A stretch of 21,974 nt of DNA from a virus, in the IMG/VR virus record IMGVR_UViG_3300033571_007200, positions 1 to 21,974 of that record; one strand, given 5' to 3'. A model generated the notes under the pieces. The model saw nothing but the letters and a program-made list of their open reading frames with translations. It searched no databases and was not told the origin of the DNA. The position numbers and the translations under genes are program-made. Positions 6,311-14,600 of this stretch are shown here, in pieces; position 1 is the first letter of the stretch; each line of letters starts with the position of its first letter.

Positions 6311-6373
6311 GGAAACCCTTGCTACATAAGGGTTTTAGAAGGCGACCCTCGGAAACCCTTGCTACATAAGGGT
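6311..6373. repeat. Twin 23-bp hairpin repeats
   Basis: Two exact 23-bp copies (6311-6333 and 6351-6373, 40-bp period) each contain the inverted repeat ACCCTTGCTACATAAGGGT, a 6-bp stem with a 7-base loop. In copy 1 the stem extends to AAACCCTT/AAGGGTTT and ends in TTTT, so it could terminate either strand. They lie between the stop of the acidic gene and the lysin start. Tandem terminators or a paired operator are both possible. Confidence 0.7.
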
Positions 6374-6377
6374 CAAA

Positions 6378-6647
6378 TCAGGGGTTCGCTTCCAAAAAAT
6401 CTGTAATGTATTTTTCTGGGTCAATAAGTGCGAAATCAGCAGTAAAAGTGACCCCATTTTCGCTATTTGAGGGCTTGAAACCCATTGAATCCAGAAGATG
6501 CCCCGCGATTTCGGCGAAATCCTCAAGCATTTCCTCTTCTTCTTCCTTGGAGACCTCGTCAATATCAAGGTCAGCCATCTCAAGAAGCATCTTCGCCATG
6601 TGGTCAATAACAACAAGGCGTATTTCAAATTCGTTTTTCTGTGTCAT
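6378..6647 (-). CDS. Small acidic hypothetical protein
   Basis: The protein has 89 aa and is strongly acidic, with a run SKEEEEEMLEDFAEIAGHLL in the middle. It is predicted to be mostly helical, with no cysteines or membrane segment. No family is recognised. A TACAAT -10 lies 9 bp before ATG 6647, with TTGAAC 17 bp further upstream, so it has one of the best promoters in the window and a very short leader without a Shine-Dalgarno sequence. That promoter is superimposed on the rightward ssb promoter. Acidic phage proteins of this size are sometimes DNA mimics or inhibitors, but nothing here proves that. Confidence 0.7.
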   Translation of the reverse strand: MTQKNEFEIRLVVIDHMAKMLLEMADLDIDEVSKEEEEEMLEDFAEIAGHLLDSMGFKPSNSENGVTFTADFALIDPEKYITDFLEANP

Positions 6648-6652
6648 AGGAG

Positions 6653-6681
6653 TTGCATTGTATCCGAACCACTGATAAAGT
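6653..6681 (+). promoter_or_regulatory. Conserved promoter element R5 (ssb)
   Basis: TTGCAT (6653-6658), a 17-bp spacer with ATCCGAACCACTGA, and TAAAGT (6676-6681). It gives a 40-base leader to ssb with GGAGA as ribosome-binding site. Confidence 0.65.
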
Positions 6682-6685
6682 TCAA
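6657..6685 (-). promoter_or_regulatory. Divergent promoter over R5
   Basis: On the minus strand, TTGAAC (6685-6680), a 17-bp spacer and TACAAT (6662-6657) form a near-consensus promoter for the acidic gene at 6647. It overlaps R5 almost completely, so one bound protein in the shared spacer would affect both directions. Confidence 0.65.
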
Positions 6686-6721
6686 CTTAGTCGGAACAAA
6701 CACGACAAATTGGAGATAAAC

Positions 6722-7153
6722 ATGGCAATTACCCCGACATCAATTGTGGGAAACCTCACATCAGACCCCGAGTTGAAGTACACAACCAATCAGAAGGCTC
6801 AGTTGAAGTTTTCTATTGCAGTGAATGACAACTACACAGACGCATCAGGCGAGAAGGTTGAAAAGACTTCTTACTTCAATGTTGTGGCTTGGGGATACCT
6901 CGCTGAGAACTCAGCAAATGTCCTTGAAAAGGGAATGGGCGTAGTAGTGGTCGGGACTCTTGACCAGCGCTCTTGGGAAGACAAAGACAGTGGACAGAAG
7001 CGTTCAACTGTTGAAATCAAGGCAATGGAAATCGGCATTCGCACAGGCTCACTTGAGTCAGTAGAGCGTCGCCGTGCAAACGGTGGAGATTCTTCCTCAA
7101 AGCCAACACCCCCACGCACAAAGCAAACAGTTCCAGCAGACGAACCTTTCTAG
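6722..7153 (+). CDS. ssb: Single-stranded DNA-binding protein
   Basis: The protein has 143 aa. An OB-fold SSB (about 1-112) is shown by IVGNLTSDPELKY, KFSIAVNDNY, TSYFNVVAWGYLAENSANVL, KGMGVVVVGTLDQRSW and RSTVEIKAMEIG. A flexible Ser/Pro-rich tail follows and ends DEPF, a short version of the acidic tip by which SSB recruits replication and repair partners. ATG 6722 is chosen over the upstream frame start at 6653 because it has GGAGA upstream and the normal SSB N-terminus. It coats single-stranded phage DNA during replication. It has its own promoter (R5) and terminator, so it is a monocistronic unit ahead of the primase-helicase operon. Confidence 0.95.
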   Translation: MAITPTSIVGNLTSDPELKYTTNQKAQLKFSIAVNDNYTDASGEKVEKTSYFNVVAWGYLAENSANVLEKGMGVVVVGTLDQRSWEDKDSGQKRSTVEIKAMEIGIRTGSLESVERRRANGGDSSSKPTPPRTKQTVPADEPF

Positions 7154-7186
7154 TTAAATCGCACCCGTGAGTGCGAACTAAGCGAC

Positions 7187-7217
7187 AGCCCCACTTGGAC
7201 GCTCAGGTGGGGCTTTT
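7187..7217 (+). terminator. Intrinsic terminator after ssb
   Basis: AGCCCCACTTG (7187-7197) pairs with CAGGTGGGGCT (7204-7214) with one wobble and a 6-base loop, followed by TTTT. A smaller hairpin TCGCAC/GTGCGA lies at 7159-7176. The T tail runs directly into the next promoter. Confidence 0.88.
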
Positions 7218-7231
7218 GCTATTGTGGGGCA
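7217..7231 (+). promoter_or_regulatory. Extended -10 promoter, leaderless start
   Basis: TGC followed by TATTGT (7220-7225) is an extended -10 element. Six bases separate it from ATG 7232, predicting a leaderless mRNA for the operon that runs to 10976. It overlaps the tail of the ssb terminator. Confidence 0.6.
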
Positions 7232-7642
7232 ATGACGACAGAACATCGCAAGGCACCACGCAGAGATGTCGTAGAGATAAGACGAGTTGGTGGTTGGGGT
7301 TCAGTTAGTTACCACCACATTCTTTCGTGTGGTCACATTGAGAAAAGACCCAGAGCAACAAAAGCCCCGAAACTTGCGTGTGTGTTTTGTTTGCGTGCAA
7401 GCGAAGTAGTAAAGACGATGTCAGCACTCGGTGCTCCAACAAAAGCAGAAGTTCTTGATGATGAAGAGTACGCATCATTTGAAACAAAAGTGCAGATGAT
7501 GAAAGCATCACTCGCATCGCAACTAAATGTTCCGATTGATGCAATTGATGTTGCAATAGTTGATGAGTCAGGTATCCTTCGTGTTCGTTACGCAACAATC
7601 TTTCTCACAGAAAAAGATTTGCGTCGCATCACGGGACTTTAG
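7232..7642 (+). CDS. Hypothetical protein with CGH...CxxC zinc site
   Basis: The protein has 136 aa. The N-terminal part contains SCGHIEKRPR and, about 15 residues on, LACVFCL. Cys/His and Cys/Cys at this spacing make a likely zinc ribbon. The C-terminal half is a mixed alpha/beta region (IDVAIVDESGILRVRYATIFL) without a recognised fold. It is the first gene of the operon, with a leaderless start, and its stop codon overlaps the AGGAGG ribosome-binding site of the WhiB gene, so the two are co-transcribed. A regulatory or DNA-binding role is possible but is not shown. Confidence 0.8.
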   Translation: MTTEHRKAPRRDVVEIRRVGGWGSVSYHHILSCGHIEKRPRATKAPKLACVFCLRASEVVKTMSALGAPTKAEVLDDEEYASFETKVQMMKASLASQLNVPIDAIDVAIVDESGILRVRYATIFLTEKDLRRITGL

Positions 7643-7650
7643 GAGGCAAT

Positions 7651-8013
7651 GTGGAGCAAGGCGATTTCTCACCAGAGAATGGCAACTGCAAGGGGTATCC
7701 AACAGAGTGGTGGTATCCGTTACAAAAGACTGGTAAACGAGAAGAAGTCGTTGAACTCCGAAAAAACACAGCGCAAGCAAAAACGATTTGCGCTACTTGC
7801 CCAGACAAAGTAGAGTGTCTTGAATACTCACTGAAGTGGGAACCGTGGGGTATTTGGGGTGGTAAAGATGAACAAGAGCGAGCACAACTTCGCTGGTCAA
7901 AACAAGTTCATCTTGGTCGTGAAGGTCGCATTGTTTTCAAAGGAATTGGACTGCGTGACGCCAATGGTGGAGAATTCCTAAAGAAAACCGTCTACGACAA
8001 TGACTTCGTCTAA
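7651..8013 (+). CDS. WhiB-family iron-sulfur transcription factor
   Basis: The protein has 120 aa. Four cysteines C13, C47, C50 and C56 (C-x33-C-x2-C-x5-C) are the ligands of the WhiB [4Fe-4S] cluster. The following GIWGG (67-71) is the family turn that contacts the primary sigma factor. Basic residues after it (RWSKQ, GREGR) may bind DNA. WhiB-like proteins are confined to Actinobacteria and their phages. The phage member WhiBTM4 of mycobacteriophage TM4 represses host whiB2, so a role in reprogramming the host is a fair inference. The start is GTG 7651 after AGGAGG. Its end overlaps the primase-helicase start by 14 bp. Confidence 0.93.
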   Translation: MEQGDFSPENGNCKGYPTEWWYPLQKTGKREEVVELRKNTAQAKTICATCPDKVECLEYSLKWEPWGIWGGKDEQERAQLRWSKQVHLGREGRIVFKGIGLRDANGGEFLKKTVYDNDFV

Positions 8014-9715
8014 GCACACAGAAGAGTTCCTATCTCGCCTAAAAGGTGTTACCGAAACAGGTAACGGCTGGGAAGCACGCTGTCCGTGTCGCAATGATGA
8101 TGAGAACCCATCTCTTTCTATCTCTGAAGACGACAGGAATGGGAACATTCTCGTTACTTGCCATCGGGGCTCACCATGTTCTTCAAAAGAGATTTGCGAA
8201 TCAATGGGATTGACACAAGCCGCATTGTTTCCTCCACAAAAACGCACCAAAGAAAAACTTGAACTCGTCAAGACATATGACTATACTGATGAGCAAGGAG
8301 AACTTCTTTTTCAGAAACTTCGTTATGTAGACGGAAGTGGAAAGAAGACATTTCGCCAACGCAAACCCGATGGTCATGGTGGTTGGGAATACTCGCTCGG
8401 TGATACACCAAAGGTTCTTTACAATCTTCCAGCAGTTCGCAAGGCTGTCACAGATGGATACCCGATTTGGGTAGTTGAGGGAGAGAAAGACGCAGACACC
8501 CTCATGAAGATGGGGATTATTGCGACAACAATGCCAGGTGGTGCAGGTAAGTGGTTGCAAATCCACACGAACGCACTCGCAGGTGGAACAGTTGTTGTAG
8601 TCGCAGACAACGATGAACCAGGAATGGCTCACGCAAAAGTTGTCGTAGAAGAACTATCCAAAGCAGGGTGTGATGTATCTGCTTGGCGTACACCGCAGTG
8701 CAAAGATGTAACAGATTTCCTCGCTGTTGATGGAGACCTTGATGACTTGTTGCTGATTGAAGACTACGCCACACCTGCCCCGCAGGTGGCGGAAGAGCAA
8801 CCAACAGAAAGTCCGTTTGACGAAGCGAGGCAGAAACTTGAGCAGTTGCTATTACGCAATGACCTCAGTCCACAGCAGATTGTTACAAAAGCACACGACA
8901 TTGCACTCGCAGTTGGTCGTGAGAAGCCACTTGACTTCGGCAGATTGGTTACATGGCAGGAGTTCGTCAAGGAAAGTACCGATGACTCATACGACTGGGT
9001 TATTGACGGCTTGATTGAACGCACTGAACGAGTAATCGTTGTGGCGGCTGAAGGTGTTGGTAAGACCATGTTGGCTAGACAGATTGCCATTCTCTCAGGA
9101 TGTGGAGTACACCCGTTCACATATCAGCGCATGAAGCAAATCCGTACACTCACAGTGGACCTTGAGAACCCAGAACGCATCATTCGTCGTACTTCACGCA
9201 ACATCTACGAGACTGCTGTAGCACGGGGCTACACGAACTCGCCGACAGCAGAACTTCTGACCAAGCCATCAGGATTTGACTTGATGAAGCCAGAGGATAG
9301 ACAAGCGCTGGAACAGGCGATTGAAGACTCAAAACCCGAACTGCTTGTGATGGGTCCTTTGTATAAAGCATTCGTAGACCCAGGTGGTCGCACGGCAGAA
9401 GCAGTTGCCATTGAAGTTGCCAAGTATCTTGACTATGTACGAGACACATACAAGTGCGCACTGTGGTTAGAACATCACGCTCCATTGGGAGAGAGTATGA
9501 CTAATCGTCAGTTGCGTCCGTTCGGCTCCGCCGTGTGGTCCCGTTGGCCAGAGTTCGGCATCTCGCTCACACCAGACATTTCTGCTGGAGTTGCATACTG
9601 TTACGATGTCAAGCATTTCCGAGGTGCTCGTGACGATAGGCCTTGGCCTACTAGAATTAGGAGAGGGAAACTATTCCCCTTTGAGGTCATTGAGTACGCT
9701 AAGGTAAATAAATGA
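8000..9715 (+). CDS. Bifunctional DNA primase-helicase
   Basis: The protein has 571 aa. The N-terminal zinc-binding part has C28, C30, C54 and C60 in a CHC2-like arrangement. A Toprim domain follows, with the catalytic glutamate in VVEGEKDA (E160) and the DxD pair in VADNDEPG (D203, D205). The C-terminal half is a RecA-like (AAA_25/RepA-type) ATPase with Walker A EGVGKT (351-356), VDLEN (386-390) and a Walker B-like LLVMGPLY (448-455). This combines primer synthesis with helicase loading or unwinding, as in T7 gp4-type and phage RepA-like proteins. ATG 8000 overlaps the WhiB gene, and the stop overlaps the next start as ATGA, indicating coupling within one operon. Confidence 0.9.
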   Translation: MTSSKHTEEFLSRLKGVTETGNGWEARCPCRNDDENPSLSISEDDRNGNILVTCHRGSPCSSKEICESMGLTQAALFPPQKRTKEKLELVKTYDYTDEQGELLFQKLRYVDGSGKKTFRQRKPDGHGGWEYSLGDTPKVLYNLPAVRKAVTDGYPIWVVEGEKDADTLMKMGIIATTMPGGAGKWLQIHTNALAGGTVVVVADNDEPGMAHAKVVVEELSKAGCDVSAWRTPQCKDVTDFLAVDGDLDDLLLIEDYATPAPQVAEEQPTESPFDEARQKLEQLLLRNDLSPQQIVTKAHDIALAVGREKPLDFGRLVTWQEFVKESTDDSYDWVIDGLIERTERVIVVAAEGVGKTMLARQIAILSGCGVHPFTYQRMKQIRTLTVDLENPERIIRRTSRNIYETAVARGYTNSPTAELLTKPSGFDLMKPEDRQALEQAIEDSKPELLVMGPLYKAFVDPGGRTAEAVAIEVAKYLDYVRDTYKCALWLEHHAPLGESMTNRQLRPFGSAVWSRWPEFGISLTPDISAGVAYCYDVKHFRGARDDRPWPTRIRRGKLFPFEVIEYAKVNK

Positions 9716-10317
9716 GCGAACAACGCAACAACAAGGTGATGACTAAGGAATACCTTGCTGAAAGAGACTTGCGCATTTTCAAGATGCGTCAGGCTGGCGT
9801 TGCCGTAGCAGAGATTGCGAGAAGATTTGACATTTCTTCTGCCTCTGTTAACAGAGCAGTACAAAGACAGTTGGAGAAACTGAACAGGGAAGCACTAATG
9901 GCTTACCCAGAAGTCCTCCGCATGGAACTGGAACGCTTGGACAATCTACAAGCAGCCATTTGGCCTCTGACACAGCATCGCAAGGTCAAGATGGACGACG
10001 GGACTGAGGTGGCCGTTGAACCCGACCTCAAGGCGATTCAGCAGGTTCTGTCAATCATGGACAGGCGCACCAAGTTGCTTGGCATGGAAGCAACGAACAT
10101 CAATGTGCAGATGGATGTGCGTGGTAGCGAGACAGTCAAGTCAAGCCTCGCTGGAGAGACCAATCAGGCAGCGGCTATTGACGCATTTGACCCAGAGACA
10201 GAAGCGAGAAAACTACTGGAACTCATGGGCGCATCTGGAGTCTTGCCTCCATCTACTGTTGCTGGTATTCTTGGCGAAGCACCGATACAAGACGCAGAGA
10301 TAGTTGAAAATGAGTGA
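9712..10317 (+). CDS. Terminase small subunit-like HTH protein
   Basis: The protein has 201 aa. Residues about 20-57 form a helix-turn-helix (MRQAGVAVAEIARRFDISSA). A long helical region follows, whose LKAIQQVLSIMDRRTKLLGM resembles the IMxRRxKLLG segment of many phage small terminase subunits. The C-terminal tail is acidic. The family role is recognition of phage DNA for packaging; a plain DNA-binding regulator is the alternative. No large terminase was found in the window, which leaves the call open. It starts inside the primase stop (ATGA) and overlaps the next gene by 8 bp. Confidence 0.6.
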   Translation: MSEQRNNKVMTKEYLAERDLRIFKMRQAGVAVAEIARRFDISSASVNRAVQRQLEKLNREALMAYPEVLRMELERLDNLQAAIWPLTQHRKVKMDDGTEVAVEPDLKAIQQVLSIMDRRTKLLGMEATNINVQMDVRGSETVKSSLAGETNQAAAIDAFDPETEARKLLELMGASGVLPPSTVAGILGEAPIQDAEIVENE

Positions 10318-10627
10318 CGAACAAGAACTAGACAATCTAGTTTCAGCAATAGCAAGAGAAGCCGAGTCTAAGGATAAGGCTGTTTCCAACGAGATTTCAC
10401 CCGAAGATGGTCCCGCTGACAAGAACATCCTCATCCGTCTGACAGAAAAAGATAGAGAGAGATGGAAGGAAGCCGCAGAGAAGATGGGCTTGACCGTTTC
10501 TCAGATGATTAGAGACACTGTGAATGCCAAGGTCACCGATGTCATTGACTGTTCGCATCCAATCAATCAACGCAGATACTACCCGTGGTCGGAGTTCTGC
10601 CTTGCTTGTGGAACGAGACTCCGTTGA
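10310..10627 (+). CDS. Ribbon-helix-helix protein with C-terminal zinc knuckle
   Basis: The protein has 105 aa from ATG 10310 (a TTG at 10304 is less likely). The N-terminal 40 residues are acidic and disordered. Residues about 40-75 (NILIRLTEKDRERWKEAAEK then MGLTVSQMIRDTVNAKV) are a typical CopG/Arc-like ribbon-helix-helix DNA-binding domain. A short C-terminal zinc site follows: C81, H83, C97, C100 (CSH ... CLAC). RHH proteins usually dimerise and bind operator DNA, so this is a candidate regulator of the phage operons. The RHH plus zinc knuckle fusion is uncommon. It overlaps both neighbouring genes. Confidence 0.75.
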   Translation: MSDEQELDNLVSAIAREAESKDKAVSNEISPEDGPADKNILIRLTEKDRERWKEAAEKMGLTVSQMIRDTVNAKVTDVIDCSHPINQRRYYPWSEFCLACGTRLR

Positions 10628-10791
10628 ACGCACCCGTGCAGGTTGCAGTTGAGGTGGCGGCTCGGAGATATGCAATCTGTAAGCAATGTCCTCATATGAG
10701 GAAGTGGCGCAAGACATGCAAGGTGTGCGGTTGCTTGCTACTTACAAAGGTGAAGTTTGAGCAGGAGTCCTGCCCGATTGGAAAGTGGTAG
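10624..10791 (+). CDS. Small Cys-rich zinc protein ending CPxGKW
   Basis: The protein has 55 aa if TTG 10624 is used, which overlaps the preceding stop (TTGA). A longer frame opens at GTG 10585. Six cysteines (C19, C22, C32, C35, C37, C50) form CKQCP ... CKVCGC ... CPIGKW. This pattern is seen in many small phage and plasmid proteins of unknown function. It probably binds one or two zinc ions. No catalytic residues are visible. It belongs to the same operon. The start codon is uncertain because neither candidate has a good ribosome-binding site. Confidence 0.7.
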   Translation: MNAPVQVAVEVAARRYAICKQCPHMRKWRKTCKVCGCLLLTKVKFEQESCPIGKW

Positions 10792-10793
10792 TT

Positions 10794-10976
10794 ATGGTAG
10801 CCGTATTCTTCGTGGGAATATTCCTATGGATGTCAGTTATGACTTACTTCCTCTTGAGACTATCTAGCGACAGCAAGGCACACGAACGGTCTTTGTCCGA
10901 CATAACTACCAAGATTCGTGGCTTGAAACTTGCTGTCAAAGTTCTCGGGGCTCGGTTGTATTCGGACCCCGATTAG
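10794..10976 (+). CDS. Small single-pass membrane protein (60 aa)
   Basis: ATG 10794 gives 60 aa; an in-frame GTG at 10785 overlaps the previous gene. Residues about 2-23 (VAVFFVGIFLWMSVMTYFLL) form one membrane helix. A polar, probably coiled helix follows (DSKAHERSLSDITTKIRGLK). The layout resembles small phage membrane proteins, including some class III holin-like or inner-membrane accessory proteins, but no family is identified. It is the last gene of the rightward operon, and its stop overlaps by 4 bp the stop of the convergent minus-strand gene, with no terminator between. Confidence 0.65.
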   Translation: MVAVFFVGIFLWMSVMTYFLLRLSSDSKAHERSLSDITTKIRGLKLAVKVLGARLYSDPD

Positions 10977-11638
10977 TCTCTGGCTCGGCGCGAAGCATTC
11001 TCTGCACTTCGTGTATTTGCAACAAACTGATTGCCCGCCCGACTTCCAATGATTTTCTTACGATTTGTCGCTGCCCTCTGCGATGGCGTAAGTTTGCTCC
11101 AAGCACTAGCAGGCAAGTAGCGGCGAGTGCCACCTTTACGAATCGCTGGTTTACCATCCGATGTAGTCCACTTCTCTCGTGTCCACTTCTTCAGTGAACG
11201 CTGTGTCTTGCGCAAGCCACCTCTGTACCCGCCTCCAGCCTTACGGTACTCCATTGCGAGCAACTGTGCTTTACGAGCGGACCACTGACCTGGTCTGCCA
11301 CCCTTGCTACCAGCCATAATTCTGTTCTTGATGCGCTCACGCAACTCAGGCTTTGTGTAGTTCAGAGACTTGATGTCAAATGACGGGGCGTCATTGATGA
11401 ACGACTTTGTTGACAATTCCACCCAAGCGACTGTTTTGCCACGCACTTCCCTGTCCTGCTTTGGTGCTTCTTCCCAATAGCCACGAGATAGGACCGCATC
11501 AATGTCAACTTCCAACTTGATGTCTGAATCACCCTTGGAGATGTAGCCCATTCGTGTAACAATGCCAGGCACAGGGCTGATGTCATGGGTGTAGAAAAGG
11601 CGGTCATTGCCACGAACTGCTATCAACTCTTCTCTCAT
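10973..11638 (-). CDS. DUF5872-like basic protein, coupled to giant gene
   Basis: The protein has 221 aa and a very basic C-terminal half. Residues about 97-140 contain IMAGSKGGRPGQWSARKAQL and EYRKAGGGY, a block I associate with actinobacterial and phage proteins. Residues about 150-205 (KKWTREKWTT ... RRYLPASAWSKLTPSQRAA) match the DUF5872 pattern seen in viruses. The acidic/beta-rich N-terminus (1-95) is unassigned. Its charge suggests DNA or RNA binding, possibly a virion or packaged protein. ATG 11638 overlaps the TGA of the giant gene (ATGA), so it is translated from the same mRNA. Confidence 0.75.
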   Translation of the reverse strand: MREELIAVRGNDRLFYTHDISPVPGIVTRMGYISKGDSDIKLEVDIDAVLSRGYWEEAPKQDREVRGKTVAWVELSTKSFINDAPSFDIKSLNYTKPELRERIKNRIMAGSKGGRPGQWSARKAQLLAMEYRKAGGGYRGGLRKTQRSLKKWTREKWTTSDGKPAIRKGGTRRYLPASAWSKLTPSQRAATNRKKIIGSRAGNQFVANTRSAENASRRARD

Positions 11639-14600
11639 GCGACCACCTTAACTGGTTCCTGTGACTGCGCCACAACTTCTACTGGCGGTTCTGGGATTGC
11701 CTGCCCACCGTTCCATGTGTCAGCAATCTCGCCGTCTCTCACTGGGACTACCCGTATGCCAACATTTGCGAGCATTCCACTGATTGATTCAAATTCCTCT
11801 TGTGAAATCTTGTTGTTTCGCCAATCATTTATGTCTGGTTCACCGACATTGACAACTACATAGTCAACATCCGAAAGGCTGAGCCCACCGTGTATTTGTG
11901 CTTCTGCGTACATTGTTTCCCCGACCTTACCAGAAGCGTCCTTGCTCGGAACCCCCATAGGCGCAGGGGTGAGACCAGAAGACAGGCTGTCATGGGTTGT
12001 GTATGTAGAACGTGAATGCGAATCTCTTTTAAGAATAAACTGGAGTTCACCATACTGCTTAATGCTTCCAAGCATGTTTCTGTCAATGGTCCCACCAGAT
12101 GTTAGATACCCATAAACGGGGCGCATCTCTGGAGCAGTGTCTGGGTGGTACCCAAACTGTGCAATATCACCAGTTATTCTTCCTTCTGGATGTAGTGCGC
12201 CACGAGAAGTTTTTGTCTCAAACTGCGTCTTAAACCGCCCATCTTCTATCAATTTCGCAAGAAGGTCTTTAGGGAAAGCGACTGCGATATCTGCTTTATC
12301 AAGAGCATCTACTGAGTGTTGAAGCCTCGCTTCGTCTCCTAATGTGCTTTCTTGGCTGTATTGACCACTGATGAAATATGAAATATAAACGGAAAGATGG
12401 TCTGATATTGCTCTTCTAATTCTTGTTTCAGTTTCATCATCAAATCCAAGTTCTTTTAACTCATCTCGCATAATTCTGTTGAGGGGGGTTAAATCAACAA
12501 ACTGAAAGAGAAGTTCATTGCGTATTTTATTTGACGCTTGTATTGCGTCTTTTTCTTCATCAGAATAAGGTGGTGTCGGGTCTCTATCCCAGATTTCCTG
12601 ATAGCGCTTTCTCAATTCCTTCGCTTCCTCAAGGTTTCTCATCTGCTGTTCTAAGACTGCATCATATTCTGCTTGCGTCTTAGGCGGGAGTGTTCCTGGA
12701 CGGAACATGTTCACTGGGCGACCAGTTCTCTTTGCTTCCTCAATGTCGTCAGTAGGAGTAAGTTGCGTACTAGCAAGACCACTACGGCTCTTCTTGTCTG
12801 TCGCTTCTTTTCTCAATTCACTGAGTTCAGCGTCAATCATTGCGAGTGTTTCTCTTTTTGCTTGTTCAACCAAACTGGCTACATCTTCTGGTTTTGCTTC
12901 CAGAAGTCTTTTTTCAAGTTCTGGAGAAAAAGATGTCTGAAACTTACCGTTTTGTACATCTATTCTTCTTTGCATAAGCAGTGCCTCCATAGGCGTAGCA
13001 CCTGCTCTCAAATCTGCTGGTCCGACATCTGGGAAGGCTTTCGGGTTAACCTCAGTTATGTATGTTGCAGTCATTGCTGGGTTAAACATCTCAACCCTGT
13101 CAACAGAGAAGTTTGAGCCAGAATTAAGGTCAGCGACTACTAGGTCAACATCATTATCTGCTTTTAATTTTCTGCGCATTTTGCTTGCTTCAACTAGCGC
13201 TCTAGCGTCAGAATCAAATGGCTCTCCATTATAAGCGCCAACAACAATGCTTCCGTCCCCTCTAACTACAAGACCAACTTGTCTGTCTTTTGGCAAAAAT
13301 GAGTTTGGATTAGTGACTATTGCCTGAACTTCATCAAGCGTAAAAGAGCCAGCGACAAGCGCTTCATTGTAGAAGAGACCATCAGCCCTTGATGGACTCA
13401 TCATTGACTGACCAGAGTCAACGGTGTCGTTCCAAAGCATCTGTGGCATACCACCAACACCCTTGCCGTAACTCAAACCATTTGCATCTCTTCCAAGCAT
13501 TTCTGATGTAATAATTGCTTTTGGATTTCCAGATGCGCTATCGGCATTCGTGAACAATGAGCGTTCAGCAAGTTCTGCCCTAAGAATAATAGAACTCCTG
13601 CCATAACTATTCTCTCTATCAAGAGTCCAAGAATCATCAACTGGTTGACCGATTGTGTAAGGGTGGATAACTTCAACATCGTCACCATAGATTCCCTGTA
13701 ACCCAGACTCTCTTTGTCTGCCAAGTGATTCGTTTTGGATTAAGCCAGAGGCAGGGCGAAGGTCTTTGTATGGGTCTTCGGGGCTTCCACTCTGTATGTT
13801 CGGGATTCCGAAATTCTCTTCAACATTTCTTCTGAGTTGTCTTACATCTGCTCTCGCTACACCACCAGCATCGGCAACGCCCATTCTCTCGTCATAGTCG
13901 TGTTGCGTAAGGTATCTTCCGTTTTCTATTAGACCAAGAGGGTTATTCATCATAACCTTTACTCTTCTGTCCATAGAGTTACCAAAATTATTGCTCGCAT
14001 CAACGACTGCTTGTGCGTACTCTTCTGGTGTTGCGTTATTGATAAAGTCTATGTAATCGTCAATTCTTGCGACTTTTTCTGTATCTCCAGAGGCTATTGC
14101 TAGTTCTCTTTCAATCTTAATTGGCGCAGACCAATCGGAACCAGTGTAAAAGACTGTTCCATCAGACTCTTTAAGGTCTTTAGGATTTATGCCAAACAGT
14201 GTTGAAATAAGTGGTCTATTATTTCTAACGCTATTCACTCCATTTTTAGAGACAGCATCAGACAATGATTGTCTAGCATTACTGTCTAGGTCTTTAATTG
14301 AAGAAACTTGCTCTTTTAATACCGAAAGTTCACGACCAGCATTATCTCTAACTATCTTCTCAGAACCAGTATCTTTTGCTGAATCAAACCACCCAGTAGA
14401 CTCTTTTAGTCTAGCAACTATGCTTTGATTTCTTTCTGATGTTGAAGCAAGACCTCTACGACTTGCTTTGTCTGCCTCAACCACCTCTGCAAGCCAACCC
14501 TGCCATGTGCTCTGTGCCGAACCTGGCTGATGACCCCTGTTTTGATGTGTTTCTACAGACAATGATGCGACTGGAGTGTGCTGTCCGATGATATGTACTT

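Noticed and set aside
6311-6373. Start of a CRISPR array
   Set aside because: There are only two copies with a 17-bp gap, and no cas genes or further repeats.
7305-7598. 97-residue minus-strand frame opposite the zinc protein
   Set aside because: Leu/His/Gln-rich composition typical of an antisense shadow, with no ribosome-binding site.
12673-13116. 147-residue plus-strand frame within the giant gene
   Set aside because: It is Cys/Ser/Phe-rich and antisense to conserved module sequence, so it is a shadow frame.
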